Assembly (NCBI GenBank): GCA_902569285.1
Contig: CACFTS010000001.1
Span: forward strand, 1 to 64,000
Direction of reading: 5' to 3'
Length of the DNA stretch: 64,000 nucleotides
Source: an uncultured Pelagibacteraceae bacterium
GTDB taxonomy: Bacteria > Pseudomonadota > Alphaproteobacteria > Pelagibacterales > Pelagibacteraceae
Shown: one piece after another, positions 55,282 to 64,000 of the stretch
How the letters are laid out: each line of letters starts with the position of its first letter
How positions within the stretch are numbered: the first letter of the stretch is position 1
Position numbers and translations under genes: made by a program
The notes under the pieces: model-generated
Told to the model about the DNA's origin: nothing
What the model saw: the letters and a program-made list of their open reading frames with translations, nothing else
Databases searched by the model: none

Positions 55282-56967
55282 TTAAGAATTTTTAAGACCT
55301 TTAATCATCTTAATATTAATTTTTTCAATCATGTCTTTCTCAGCATCATCCATTTTAAGTACATTAGCCCAAAAATATCGAGCTTGAATTTTTCGGTCTA
55401 GCTTCCATAAAATATCTCCATAATGATCGTTAACTATAGGATCATCTGGCATCAGTTCTACTGCTCTTTTAAGAAATTTTTCAGCTTTTAAATAATCATC
55501 TATTAAATAATAAGCCCAACCAATTGAATCAATAATATAAGGATCATTATTTTTAGATGCATAAGCTATTTCAAGCATCTCAATCGCTTCATTAATTTTA
55601 TAATCTCTTTCAAGCCATGAATAAGCAAGATAATTTAAAATATAAGCATCATCTGGACTAATCTTCAAAGCATGAAGTAAATCTTTATCTGCTTCTTCAT
55701 AATTTTTTAATCTTTCATAACTCCCTCCTCTTCGATAAAGAATATCAGATTTGACATCTGAACTATCATCTAGATTACTTATTATTTTTGTATAATACTT
55801 TATTGCTTCTTTATAATCTTCTGACTTTTTATAAAAATTAGCAATATCAAATAATATTTTATGATTTGGCTCGTCTATCTTCCTAAAATTTGAGGTAATA
55901 TAACTAAGAGATTCTTTGTCATTTCTCTGTTTTGCTATTATTTGTGCTTCTTTTTTTAATCGATACCAAAAATAAAAATTTTCTTCCTTTTTAAATTTTT
56001 TTAATATTTTTTTTGCTTTTTCATAATCTTTATTTAAAAAATAATTTTCAGCTACTAAAGATAGATTAAATTTAAATTTTGGATTTAAAAAATTTGAGAG
56101 ATTAAGATAAAAATTTGATTTTTCAAAATTATCTTCTGAAGAATATAAATTAGATATTAAAAATAAAAACTCACTAATTAAATCATTATGGTTTTTACAT
56201 GAAAAAACTTCATTTAATTTTTGTGCATTTTCATTTTCAATCCAGCTTTTTCCCTGGGACAATAACAATGTTGTATTTATAAACTCAATCTCCTGGGTTA
56301 TATTTTTTGCCTCTTCTAATCTATCGTTTTCAATTAAATAACTTAAATAAAAATAAATATATCTAGTAAAATCTGACTCGTTATTGTTAATTAAATTAGA
56401 AAAATATTCATCAGTTTTTGGATCTTCCAAATAACATCTTTGAAATGTATCTGATATAATTGATAATTTGCCAAGATTTTTTTTATCATTTAAAAATTTT
56501 TTTTCTTTAAATACATAAATATATTGTCTTAAACTTTCTAAGATTGCTAAATCAAATCTATCTTGTTGTGCAAACTCATTGGCTTTTAATAAATAATTAT
56601 ATGCTTGATCTAAATTATCTTTCTTTAAGTTATCTATTAATAGCAATAAATAAGCATCAAAAAAACTAGTGTTATTTTTGTCTTTGTTTTGTTTAATTAC
56701 ATTAATGGCTTGTGATACTTTGTTTTCTAAAACTAATGAAAAAACATATCTTTTTAAATAAGGATCATGAGTATCAATTAATATTTTAGTTGAATTAAAA
56801 AAATCTAAAGCTGCTGAATTGTCTTTATTCCCAAAAGCGACTATACCAGAAAAGTATTTTGATAAATTTCTAGAATCAAAATCCTCAAAACTATTACTTT
56901 TAGAATACAAAGGGGTCTGGTAGAATAACAATAAAATTAAAACAAATTTTATTTTTTTAAAAAACAT
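55282..56967 (-). CDS. TPR-repeat protein
   Basis: Signal peptide and multiple TPR motifs (YYTKIISNLDDSSDVKSDILYRRGGSYERLKNYEEADKDLLHALKISPDDAYILNYLAYSWLE). Confidence 0.88.
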   Translation of the reverse strand: MFFKKIKFVLILLLFYQTPLYSKSNSFEDFDSRNLSKYFSGIVAFGNKDNSAALDFFNSTKILIDTHDPYLKRYVFSLVLENKVSQAINVIKQNKDKNNTSFFDAYLLLLIDNLKKDNLDQAYNYLLKANEFAQQDRFDLAILESLRQYIYVFKEKKFLNDKKNLGKLSIISDTFQRCYLEDPKTDEYFSNLINNNESDFTRYIYFYLSYLIENDRLEEAKNITQEIEFINTTLLLSQGKSWIENENAQKLNEVFSCKNHNDLISEFLFLISNLYSSEDNFEKSNFYLNLSNFLNPKFKFNLSLVAENYFLNKDYEKAKKILKKFKKEENFYFWYRLKKEAQIIAKQRNDKESLSYITSNFRKIDEPNHKILFDIANFYKKSEDYKEAIKYYTKIISNLDDSSDVKSDILYRRGGSYERLKNYEEADKDLLHALKISPDDAYILNYLAYSWLERDYKINEAIEMLEIAYASKNNDPYIIDSIGWAYYLIDDYLKAEKFLKRAVELMPDDPIVNDHYGDILWKLDRKIQARYFWANVLKMDDAEKDMIEKINIKMIKGLKNS

Positions 56968-56978
56968 AATTACACTTT

Positions 56979-57698
56979 ATGACTAAAAAGACTTTAAATC
57001 AAAATGCCAAATATTTTCAGAGATTAATAGACACTATAGAGCCTGATTTTGTTTTTGTTAATAAATCCATTAATAGATTTAAAATCGTTAAAAATAATAA
57101 TAACAACGTAAATCAAAATAAAAGTGAAAGATTATCAGATCTCAAAAAGCAAATTAATTCAATTGAAAATTGTAATTTAAAAGATAATTCCAAGAATTTT
57201 ATCATGGGTGAAGGCGATATTAACAGCCCCGTTATGTTAATTGGAGAAGCTCCTGGAGCAACAGAAGATAGTTCTGGCTTATCATTCCAAGGCGATGTTG
57301 GTGCTCTCTTAAACAAAATGTTATTAGCAATAAATATAAAGAGAGAGAAAGTCTATTCAACGTATTCGATAAATTTTAGACCTCCAGAGGACAGAAAACC
57401 TACTAGTCAGGAAATAAAGCGTTACTCAATATTTTTGAAAGAACACATATCAATTATTAATCCAAAAATTGTTATTCTAATGGGAAGTACTGCAATGGAG
57501 ACGGTTACAGGTTTAAATAATAAAATCTCAAATGAAAGAGGAAAATGGAAAGAAATTATCTTAAAAAATAAAACCTTTCCTTTAATGATTACTTTTAGTC
57601 CTTCATATTTAATTAGATTTCCCGAAAACAAAAAATATTCCTGGGAAGATCTAAAAAAAATAAGACAAAAAATACAAGATTTAAATATCAAAATTTAA
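56979..57698 (+). CDS. Uracil-DNA glycosylase, family 4/5-like
   Basis: GEGDINSPVMLIGEAPGATEDSSGLSFQGDVGALLNKML; TFSPSYLIRFPENKKYSWEDL. Confidence 0.9.
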   Translation: MTKKTLNQNAKYFQRLIDTIEPDFVFVNKSINRFKIVKNNNNNVNQNKSERLSDLKKQINSIENCNLKDNSKNFIMGEGDINSPVMLIGEAPGATEDSSGLSFQGDVGALLNKMLLAINIKREKVYSTYSINFRPPEDRKPTSQEIKRYSIFLKEHISIINPKIVILMGSTAMETVTGLNNKISNERGKWKEIILKNKTFPLMITFSPSYLIRFPENKKYSWEDLKKIRQKIQDLNIKI

Positions 57699-58258
57699 TG
57701 AAAATTATTGCGGGAGTTGATGAAGTTGGCAGAGGAAGTTTAATTGGACCAGTTTACGCTGCTGCGGTCATATTAAAAAAATCAATTAACAGAAAGTTAT
57801 TAAAAGACTCAAAAAGTTTATCAAAAACTCAAAGAAAAATTTTAGCTAAATATATTAAAAAAAATTCTATCTGGGCATTAGGTAAGGCGTCTGTTAAAGA
57901 AATTGAAAAAATTAATATTTTAAACGCAAGTTTGTTAGCTATGAAAAGAGCAATAAAAAAACTTAAAAAAAAACCATCACTTGTTTTAATTGATGGAAAT
58001 AAATTACCTGAAATAAAAAATTATAAACTTAAATCAATAATAAAAGGGGATCAAAAAATGCCCTCAATTTCTGCGGCTTCAATTATTGCTAAAGTTACTC
58101 GTGATAAAATAATAACCAACTTAGGAAAAAATTTTAAAGGTTATTATTGGAACCAAAATTATGGGTACGGGACTAAACAACATTTAAAAGCAATAAGAAA
58201 TTTAGGTATTACTACTCATCACAGAAAAACTTTTTCACCAATAAATAAAAAAAAATAG
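57698..58258 (+). CDS. rnhB: Ribonuclease HII
   Basis: IAGVDEVGRGSLIGPVYAAAVIL; DSKSLSKTQR; SAASIIAKVTRD; YGTKQHLKAI. Confidence 0.96.
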   Translation: MKIIAGVDEVGRGSLIGPVYAAAVILKKSINRKLLKDSKSLSKTQRKILAKYIKKNSIWALGKASVKEIEKINILNASLLAMKRAIKKLKKKPSLVLIDGNKLPEIKNYKLKSIIKGDQKMPSISAASIIAKVTRDKIITNLGKNFKGYYWNQNYGYGTKQHLKAIRNLGITTHHRKTFSPINKKK

Positions 58259-58376
58259 GTTTCACGTAGAAACACAAGATCTGGTTGTTTTTAAAAATAT
58301 CAACACAAATCGAATCCAATTATTTCAATCCTAGGTTGACCGAAGAATCTTTTTGGAGTCTAATTATTATTTATAA
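58259..58376 (+). promoter_or_regulatory. ccrM upstream region with three GANTC sites and a near-parS inverted repeat
   Basis: GANTC at 58312-58316, 58345-58349, 58356-58360; GTTTC-ACGTA-GAAAC at 58259-58273. Confidence 0.5.
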
Positions 58377-59447
58377 ATGACTTTTGATTTTAAAAATAAA
58401 TTAATTAATGGAGATAGCTTAGAGGAATTAAAAAAAATTCCTAATGAATCTTTTGATTTAATTTTTGCGGATCCACCTTACAACCTACAATTAAAAAGTG
58501 AATTAACACGACCTGATAGATCTAAGGTTAGTGCTGTAAATGACAAGTGGGATCAATTTGAAAATTTTAAAAAGTACGATAATTTTACTTATTCTTGGTT
58601 AAGTGAATGTAAAAGAATTTTAAAAAAAAATGGAGCTATTTGGGTAATTGGCAGTTATCATAATATTTTTCGAGTTGGAACTGCAATTCAAAATTTAGGT
58701 TTTTGGATTTTAAATGATGTTATTTGGAATAAAAAAAATCCTATGCCAAATTTTAGAGGAACCCGTTTTACAAATGCTCATGAAACATTGATTTGGGCAT
58801 CAAAATCAGAAAAATCAAAATATACTTTTAACTATCAATCTTTAAAATGTTTAAATGATGATCTTCAAATGAGATCTAATTGGGATCTACCTATTTGCAA
58901 TGGATCTGAACGACTTAAGAAAAATGGAAAAAAAGTACATTCTACACAAAAACCAGAGGCTTTGCTTCATAGAATTCTATTATCAACTTCTAATAAAAAT
59001 GATTTAGTTTTAGATCCTTTTTTAGGTTCTGGAACAACAGCAACAGTTGCCAAAAAATTAGGTAGAAATTATTACGGAATAGAAAGAGAGAAAACTTATT
59101 TTAAAGCTGCTAAACAGAGACTTAAAAATACAAAACCTATTGAAGATGATTATTTAGATACATTAAAAAATAACAGATCTAAACCAAGAATCCCTTTTGG
59201 TTCCTTAGTTGAATTAGGAATAATTAAACCTGGAACAACCATATTTGATAATAAAAAGAAAATTAGCGCAAAAATTATGGCTGATGGCAGTATTAAACAT
59301 GAAAAAACTGAAGGCTCAATTCACAAAGTAGCAGCAACAATTTTAGGTGCTGAAAGCTGTAATGGATGGACTTATTGGCATTATAATTTAAATGGTAGTA
59401 TATTACCAATTGATCATTTAAGGCAAAGACTAATTTCTAATAATTAA
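58377..59447 (+). CDS. ccrM: CcrM-type DNA (adenine-N6) methyltransferase, GANTC specificity predicted
   Basis: IFADPPYNLQL; FLGSGTTATVAKKLGRNYYGIERE; C-terminal extension (PFGSLVELGIIKPGTTIFD...SIHKVAATILGAESCNGWTYWHY) typical of alphaproteobacterial CcrM. Confidence 0.95.
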   Translation: MTFDFKNKLINGDSLEELKKIPNESFDLIFADPPYNLQLKSELTRPDRSKVSAVNDKWDQFENFKKYDNFTYSWLSECKRILKKNGAIWVIGSYHNIFRVGTAIQNLGFWILNDVIWNKKNPMPNFRGTRFTNAHETLIWASKSEKSKYTFNYQSLKCLNDDLQMRSNWDLPICNGSERLKKNGKKVHSTQKPEALLHRILLSTSNKNDLVLDPFLGSGTTATVAKKLGRNYYGIEREKTYFKAAKQRLKNTKPIEDDYLDTLKNNRSKPRIPFGSLVELGIIKPGTTIFDNKKKISAKIMADGSIKHEKTEGSIHKVAATILGAESCNGWTYWHYNLNGSILPIDHLRQRLISNN

Positions 59448-60589
59448 TTTCTATAAATCTTACCAAGATAATTTTCTAAAAATTTATTATTTTTTACCAA
59501 TCTTTTCAAAAAAATATTTCTTAAAAATATAGTAAAAGGGTTGGATAAATGGAAAACAAATTGATTAAATTTTGATCTGTTTTTAACCATTTTTGTTTTT
59601 TTAAGTCTGTTGGTAAAAAATTTATTTTCTGTATTATTTTCTATACTCTGAAATAATTCATAAGCTCCTTCTATTGACTGAGATGCACCTTGGGCAAATG
59701 ATGGTTGATATGCAAAAAAAGCATCGCCAATAAAATGAATATTGTTATTTTGTAAATGGTAGAAATCATTACTTACAAATACTGGAAAAATTTTTAATTC
59801 TTTAAGGTTATTTAAAATTTCTTTATTACTTAAAGGAATTTTGTCCAAAACCTTTTTAATAAAAGAATTTTCACTAAATAATGAATAATTTTTTTGTTCA
59901 TCAGTGGACAATTTATACTTGATTATAGCTATAAAATTAAACTCTCCAATTGGACTTACTGGGTAAATTACATGATGATAATTTGAGCCTAAAAATAAAG
60001 AGATATTTTTATTATCAATATTCTCTGGAGTTTTAATTATAGTTCCTCTAATTGCTAATGTGTTATTAAATTTTGGTTTAATTTGATTATTTGAAATAAG
60101 ACTTTTACTTTTTGAAAAAACTCCGTCAGAAATAATTAAATAATCACATACGTTGGTTTCATTATTTTCAAAATAAAGTTTAATTTGTTTATTTTGTTGA
60201 TCTATCTTCGAAATAGTATGGCTGGTTTTTATTGATTCATCCAAATTCTCTTTTAGAAAATTAATTAATATAGATCTTTTTAAAATAGTATACTTACAAT
60301 CTTTAGAGTTAAAATCTGAGATATTAAGTTCACATATTTTTTTTGAATTATCACTTGAATAAAAATCAATTTTTTCTGGAGTAAATTTGTTTTTATTTTC
60401 TATTCTATCAAATCCAATTTCATTTAAAAGTTTAACACTATTCACTGATAATTGAATTCCATAACCTTCTTCTAGACTAATTGAATTATTTTTTTCATAG
60501 ATTGTTATTTGGTAATTAAGATTTTTTTTAAATAGATTTGCAATAAATAATCCTGATATTCCTGCTCCAATTATTGCTATCTTTTTCAT
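59444..60589 (-). CDS. FAD-dependent monooxygenase (UbiH/PHBH-like)
   Basis: IAIIGAGISGLFIANLFKKN; IHFIGDAFFAYQPSFAQGASQSIEGAYEL. Confidence 0.88.
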   Translation of the reverse strand: MKKIAIIGAGISGLFIANLFKKNLNYQITIYEKNNSISLEEGYGIQLSVNSVKLLNEIGFDRIENKNKFTPEKIDFYSSDNSKKICELNISDFNSKDCKYTILKRSILINFLKENLDESIKTSHTISKIDQQNKQIKLYFENNETNVCDYLIISDGVFSKSKSLISNNQIKPKFNNTLAIRGTIIKTPENIDNKNISLFLGSNYHHVIYPVSPIGEFNFIAIIKYKLSTDEQKNYSLFSENSFIKKVLDKIPLSNKEILNNLKELKIFPVFVSNDFYHLQNNNIHFIGDAFFAYQPSFAQGASQSIEGAYELFQSIENNTENKFFTNRLKKTKMVKNRSKFNQFVFHLSNPFTIFLRNIFLKRLVKNNKFLENYLGKIYRN

Positions 60590-61569
60590 TAATTTTTTTC
60601 GAGATATTTAACGACCTTTTTTGTAAATGTTGGCAACATATAGTTCTTTAATTCTTTTTGATCAATCCAATAAGCAGAGGATATTCTTTTATTATTTTTT
60701 AAATACTGAATCTTGATATTCATTTTCATATTAGACATCTTAAAATTTAAGTTTTCATTAAATTTTTTTGGTTTAGACAACTCTTCCATTGGGAAAATTT
60801 TTAAATTTTTTAAAAAATTAAATTTAGTATTTTTAACTAATAAATATCTTTGATCTTTTTTATAAACTTTTAAGATGAAGTACTTTTCGATATTTTTCTT
60901 TGTATTTTTAATTAAATTAAAATCTTTTTTCTTAAAAGATTTACAATTTTTTGAGATAGGACATTTATTGCATAAAGGATTGTTTGGCTTACAAATTAAT
61001 GCACCTAACTCCATTAGAGCTTGAGCATAATCACTCGATCGTTGAGATAATCCAAATACAGATTTTTTTTTTATAAGATTTTCTTTATTTATTTCATTTT
61101 CCCTTTTCAAATAAAGATATCTTTTTAAAACTCTTTCTATATTTCCATCCAATGGAATGTATGGTTTATTAAAAGCAATAGATAAAATTGCGCGTGCGGT
61201 GTAATCACCAATTCCAGGTAATGATTTTAAATCCTCAAAATTATCAGGTATTTTTCCTTTGAAATTCTTAATAATAACTTGAGAAGTTTTTTTTAAATTT
61301 CTTGCTCTAGAATAATATCCAAGACCTTCCCAAAGTTTCATTAATTTTTTATTTTGAACTCTAGCAAGTGTTTTGAGATTTGGAATATCTTTTATAAATC
61401 GATTAAAATAAGGAATTACTGTTACAACCTGTGTTTGCTGCAACATAAATTCACTTATTAAAATGTAATATTGTCTTTTTTGCAAAGAAACATTTTTTCG
61501 CCACGGTAATGATCTTTTATTTAAATCGTACCATTTAAGAATTTTTTTTGTTATTAATTGTTCTTTCAT
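60589..61569 (-). CDS. mutY: A/G-specific adenine glycosylase
   Basis: LPWRKNVSLQKRQYYILISEFMLQQTQVVTVIPYFNRF, LPGIGDYTARAILSIAF, 4Fe-4S cysteines CKPNNPLCNKCPISKNC. Open frame extends to 61614; MKEQLITK at 61569 is the likely start. Confidence 0.95.
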   Translation of the reverse strand: MKEQLITKKILKWYDLNKRSLPWRKNVSLQKRQYYILISEFMLQQTQVVTVIPYFNRFIKDIPNLKTLARVQNKKLMKLWEGLGYYSRARNLKKTSQVIIKNFKGKIPDNFEDLKSLPGIGDYTARAILSIAFNKPYIPLDGNIERVLKRYLYLKRENEINKENLIKKKSVFGLSQRSSDYAQALMELGALICKPNNPLCNKCPISKNCKSFKKKDFNLIKNTKKNIEKYFILKVYKKDQRYLLVKNTKFNFLKNLKIFPMEELSKPKKFNENLNFKMSNMKMNIKIQYLKNNKRISSAYWIDQKELKNYMLPTFTKKVVKYLEKN

Positions 61570-62058
61570 ATGCAATATAAAAAATATACTAAGCAGAGAA
61601 ACCGATCCATTCAAGGTTTAAGATCCTTTAAAGACACTTTGCCAAAAAATATTAAAAAGGTCATTAATAAAAGAGGTCATATTTATTCTGAAACACTGAA
61701 TAATTGGAAATATATTGTTGGTGAAAATTTATTTAAAGTTTGTTATCCAAAATCATTTAAAAATTCAAATAGATTTGGGGTGAGCACTTTACTGATAATG
61801 GTAAAGAGAGGTCATGAGGTTGATTTGGAATATTCAAAAAAAGACATAATGGATAAAATGAATAATTTTTTTGGATATTCTGTTGTTGAAAAACTTAAAT
61901 TCACTAGTTTTGATTATGAAAAGAAAATACCTCCAAAAGAAACTATTAAAGAGAAAAATATGACAAATAATAGATATAAAAAAAAGATTAATGATGTTAA
62001 AAATGAAAAAATTAAAAAATCACTACTTGAATTAACTAAAGTATTTAAGGAAAAATGA
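61558..62058 (+). CDS. DUF721 (DciA-like) protein
   Basis: LNNWKYIVGENLFKVCYPKSFKN...TLLIMVKRGHEVDLEYSKKDIMDKMNNFFGYSVVEKLKF; linked to dsbA-like and smc genes. Confidence 0.7.
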   Translation: MFFHMQYKKYTKQRNRSIQGLRSFKDTLPKNIKKVINKRGHIYSETLNNWKYIVGENLFKVCYPKSFKNSNRFGVSTLLIMVKRGHEVDLEYSKKDIMDKMNNFFGYSVVEKLKFTSFDYEKKIPPKETIKEKNMTNNRYKKKINDVKNEKIKKSLLELTKVFKEK

Positions 62059-62630
62059 AAAAAATTTTATTATTATTAATTTTATTTTTTGGATCGATCT
62101 CTAACTTAAGTGCTGAAACAAATCGAATAGTTTCGGGAAATAATAATGCTAAGATTACTATTATTACCTATGCTTCCTTAACATGTAGTTATTGTGCCAA
62201 TTTTCATAAAGAGGTCTATCCTAAACTTAAAAAGGACTATATTGATACAGGATTAGCTAAAATAGAATTTAGACACTTTCCTTTAGATGTTGCTGCGTTC
62301 AACGCATCAAAAATTGTTCAATGCAAACAAGATCAAAGTTTAGAAATTCTAGAAAGTTTGTATTCCAATCAACAAGCTTGGGTAAAGGGAGGTACAATTG
62401 AAGAAGTAAATGATAATCTTAAAAAATTTCTTAAAAAAGAAGGTTTTGATATAGATTTTGAAAAATGTATTAACAACAAAGAAATAGAAGATTTTGTTTT
62501 AAATGATCGAATCGAAGGTACTAAAAACTTCAAGGTAAATTCCACTCCTACGATAATAATTAATAATAAAAAGTTTGAAAAATCTCTTAATTACAAAAAT
62601 TTAAAAAAATCATTAGAAAAACTGATATAA
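62055..62630 (+). CDS. DsbA-family thiol:disulfide oxidoreductase
   Basis: Signal peptide; YASLTCSYCANFHKEVYPKLKKDY; VNSTPTIIINNK. Confidence 0.92.
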   Translation: MKKILLLLILFFGSISNLSAETNRIVSGNNNAKITIITYASLTCSYCANFHKEVYPKLKKDYIDTGLAKIEFRHFPLDVAAFNASKIVQCKQDQSLEILESLYSNQQAWVKGGTIEEVNDNLKKFLKKEGFDIDFEKCINNKEIEDFVLNDRIEGTKNFKVNSTPTIIINNKKFEKSLNYKNLKKSLEKLI

Positions 62631-62638
62631 GTTAACTC

Positions 62639-64000
62639 ATGGAGTTTAAAAAAATCCAACTCAATGGGTTTAAATCATTTGCTGATAAAACCAACTTTTT
62701 AATTGAAGATGGTTTAACAGGAATTGTTGGTCCAAACGGATGTGGAAAATCTAACATTGTAGAATCTCTCAGGTGGGCAATGGGAGAAACATCGGCAAAA
62801 AGTATGCGAGGATCTGGAATGGAAGATGTGATATTTTCTGGAACTTCAAACAAAGCTTCAAAAAATATAGCAGAAGTTTCTGTTACAGTTGCAAATGAAA
62901 ATAATGAAGGTCCAATTCAGTTTAGGGAACTTAATGAAGTAAATATCAGAAGAAAAATAGAAAAAGATAAAGGGTCTAAATTTTATATAAATGACAAAGA
63001 AGTAAGAGCCAGAGATGCACAAATGTTTTTTGCTGATTTATCAACTGGTGCTCATTCACCTTCTATGATTAGCCAAGGTCGTATAGGTGCACTAGTTACA
63101 GCAAGACCAACTGATAGAAGGGCAATTTTAGAGGAGGCTGCAGGAATTTCTGGTTTACATGTTAGAAGACATGAGGCTGAACTAAGGTTAAATGCTGCAG
63201 AAAATAATTTAAAAAGAGCAGATGAATTAAGAAGACAACAAGAAAAACAATTGGCTAACCTTCAAAAGCAAGCAGAGGAAGCAACCAAATACAAAAATAT
63301 ATCTGATGAAATTAAAAAAATTGAAGCAGGTTTATATTATTTAAAATTATTAGAAATTGACAAAGAAATAAAAGTTGAAAATGAAATTAACACTGAAGCT
63401 GAAGGAGAAGTAAGCGGTTTTAACAATAAAATTTCTGAATTAGAGAATTTAATTAAATCCGAAACTGACAAAATAACACCTTTAAGAGAAAAAAATATTG
63501 AAAATCTCTCAAAAATTCAAAGACTAAACTTAGAGCTTCAAAGTCTTGATGAAGAAAATACCAGAATTCAAGATGAGATGGTGAATATTAAAAAATCTCT
63601 TCAAACATTCGATGATGATATCAATAGAGAAAAAGGAATAGTTATTGATGCAAACTCTAACGAGAAAAGACTTAAAGAAGAAAAAAATGAACTTATTGAA
63701 ATTGACTCAAAATATTATGAAACCGAAAAACAATCTAATGAAGATTTAGATTATACTAAAAGTAAATTAAAATTAGAAATAAATAAAGTTAAAGAATTAA
63801 TCAATTTAAAAAAAAATGAAGAAGCAATAACAGTTCTTGATAATTGTAAAATAATTATAGAAGAATATGCAGATAGCTACAGTAAAAACCAAAATATAAA
63901 AAAAGAGTCTGTAAAAAGAAACGAAAGAATAAACATTATAGATAAAGAGATAAAAAGTTGGAAAAATTTATTATCTAATTCTGAAAAAATGGTAACTGAG
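62639..64000 (+). CDS. smc: Chromosome segregation ATPase SMC (5' part, runs off window)
   Basis: From ATG 62639: MEFKKIQLNGFKSFADKTNFLIEDGLTGIVGPNGCGKSNIVESLRWAMGETSAKSMRGSGMEDVIFSG, followed by coiled coil. Confidence 0.96.
   Translation, partial: MEFKKIQLNGFKSFADKTNFLIEDGLTGIVGPNGCGKSNIVESLRWAMGETSAKSMRGSGMEDVIFSGTSNKASKNIAEVSVTVANENNEGPIQFRELNEVNIRRKIEKDKGSKFYINDKEVRARDAQMFFADLSTGAHSPSMISQGRIGALVTARPTDRRAILEEAAGISGLHVRRHEAELRLNAAENNLKRADELRRQQEKQLANLQKQAEEATKYKNISDEIKKIEAGLYYLKLLEIDKEIKVENEINTEAEGEVSGFNNKISELENLIKSETDKITPLREKNIENLSKIQRLNLELQSLDEENTRIQDEMVNIKKSLQTFDDDINREKGIVIDANSNEKRLKEEKNELIEIDSKYYETEKQSNEDLDYTKSKLKLEINKVKELINLKKNEEAITVLDNCKIIIEEYADSYSKNQNIKKESVKRNERINIIDKEIKSWKNLLSNSEKMVTE

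Noticed and set aside
62632-62853. 73-aa minus-strand ORF
   Set aside because: Antisense to the start of smc, which has a clear Walker A motif.

Overview
This is a 64 kb AT-rich chromosomal segment with very short intergenic gaps. The gene content (petABC, ccrM, rnhB, smc, the uvrB/folB/uvrC/pgsA cluster, OmpR/EnvZ preceded by a MarR gene) fits a streamlined alphaproteobacterium of the SAR11/Pelagibacterales type; this is inferred from gene content and was not tested. The left part (about 0-29 kb) is a type IV pilus (T4P) / MSHA-like accessory locus. It encodes a PilC platform, PilB ATPase, lipoprotein secretin, PilP-like and PilO-like proteins, a PilM-PilN fusion, a PilD prepilin peptidase, minor pilins (PilV/W/X/FimT-like), PilT and a giant PilY1-like tip protein. 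Two autotransporter-like surface proteins lie within or beside it, and two SpoIIE/PP2C phosphatases flank it. The rest (about 29-64 kb) is mostly housekeeping. The most interesting signal is a 724 bp intergenic region (10296-11019) upstream of the pilus assembly operon. It carries eight exact copies of TCTAACACAA (5 direct, 3 inverted), repeatedly spaced 21 bp apart. The first gene downstream encodes a PilM-PilN fusion whose cytoplasmic N-terminus resembles an integrase arm-type DNA-binding domain. Other points of interest are a von Willebrand A domain apparently split by a beta-propeller in the PilY1-like protein, a 14-nt homopolymer in the signal peptide of an adhesin-like gene, a GANTC cluster upstream of ccrM, and a laccase-domain gene with no canonical start codon.
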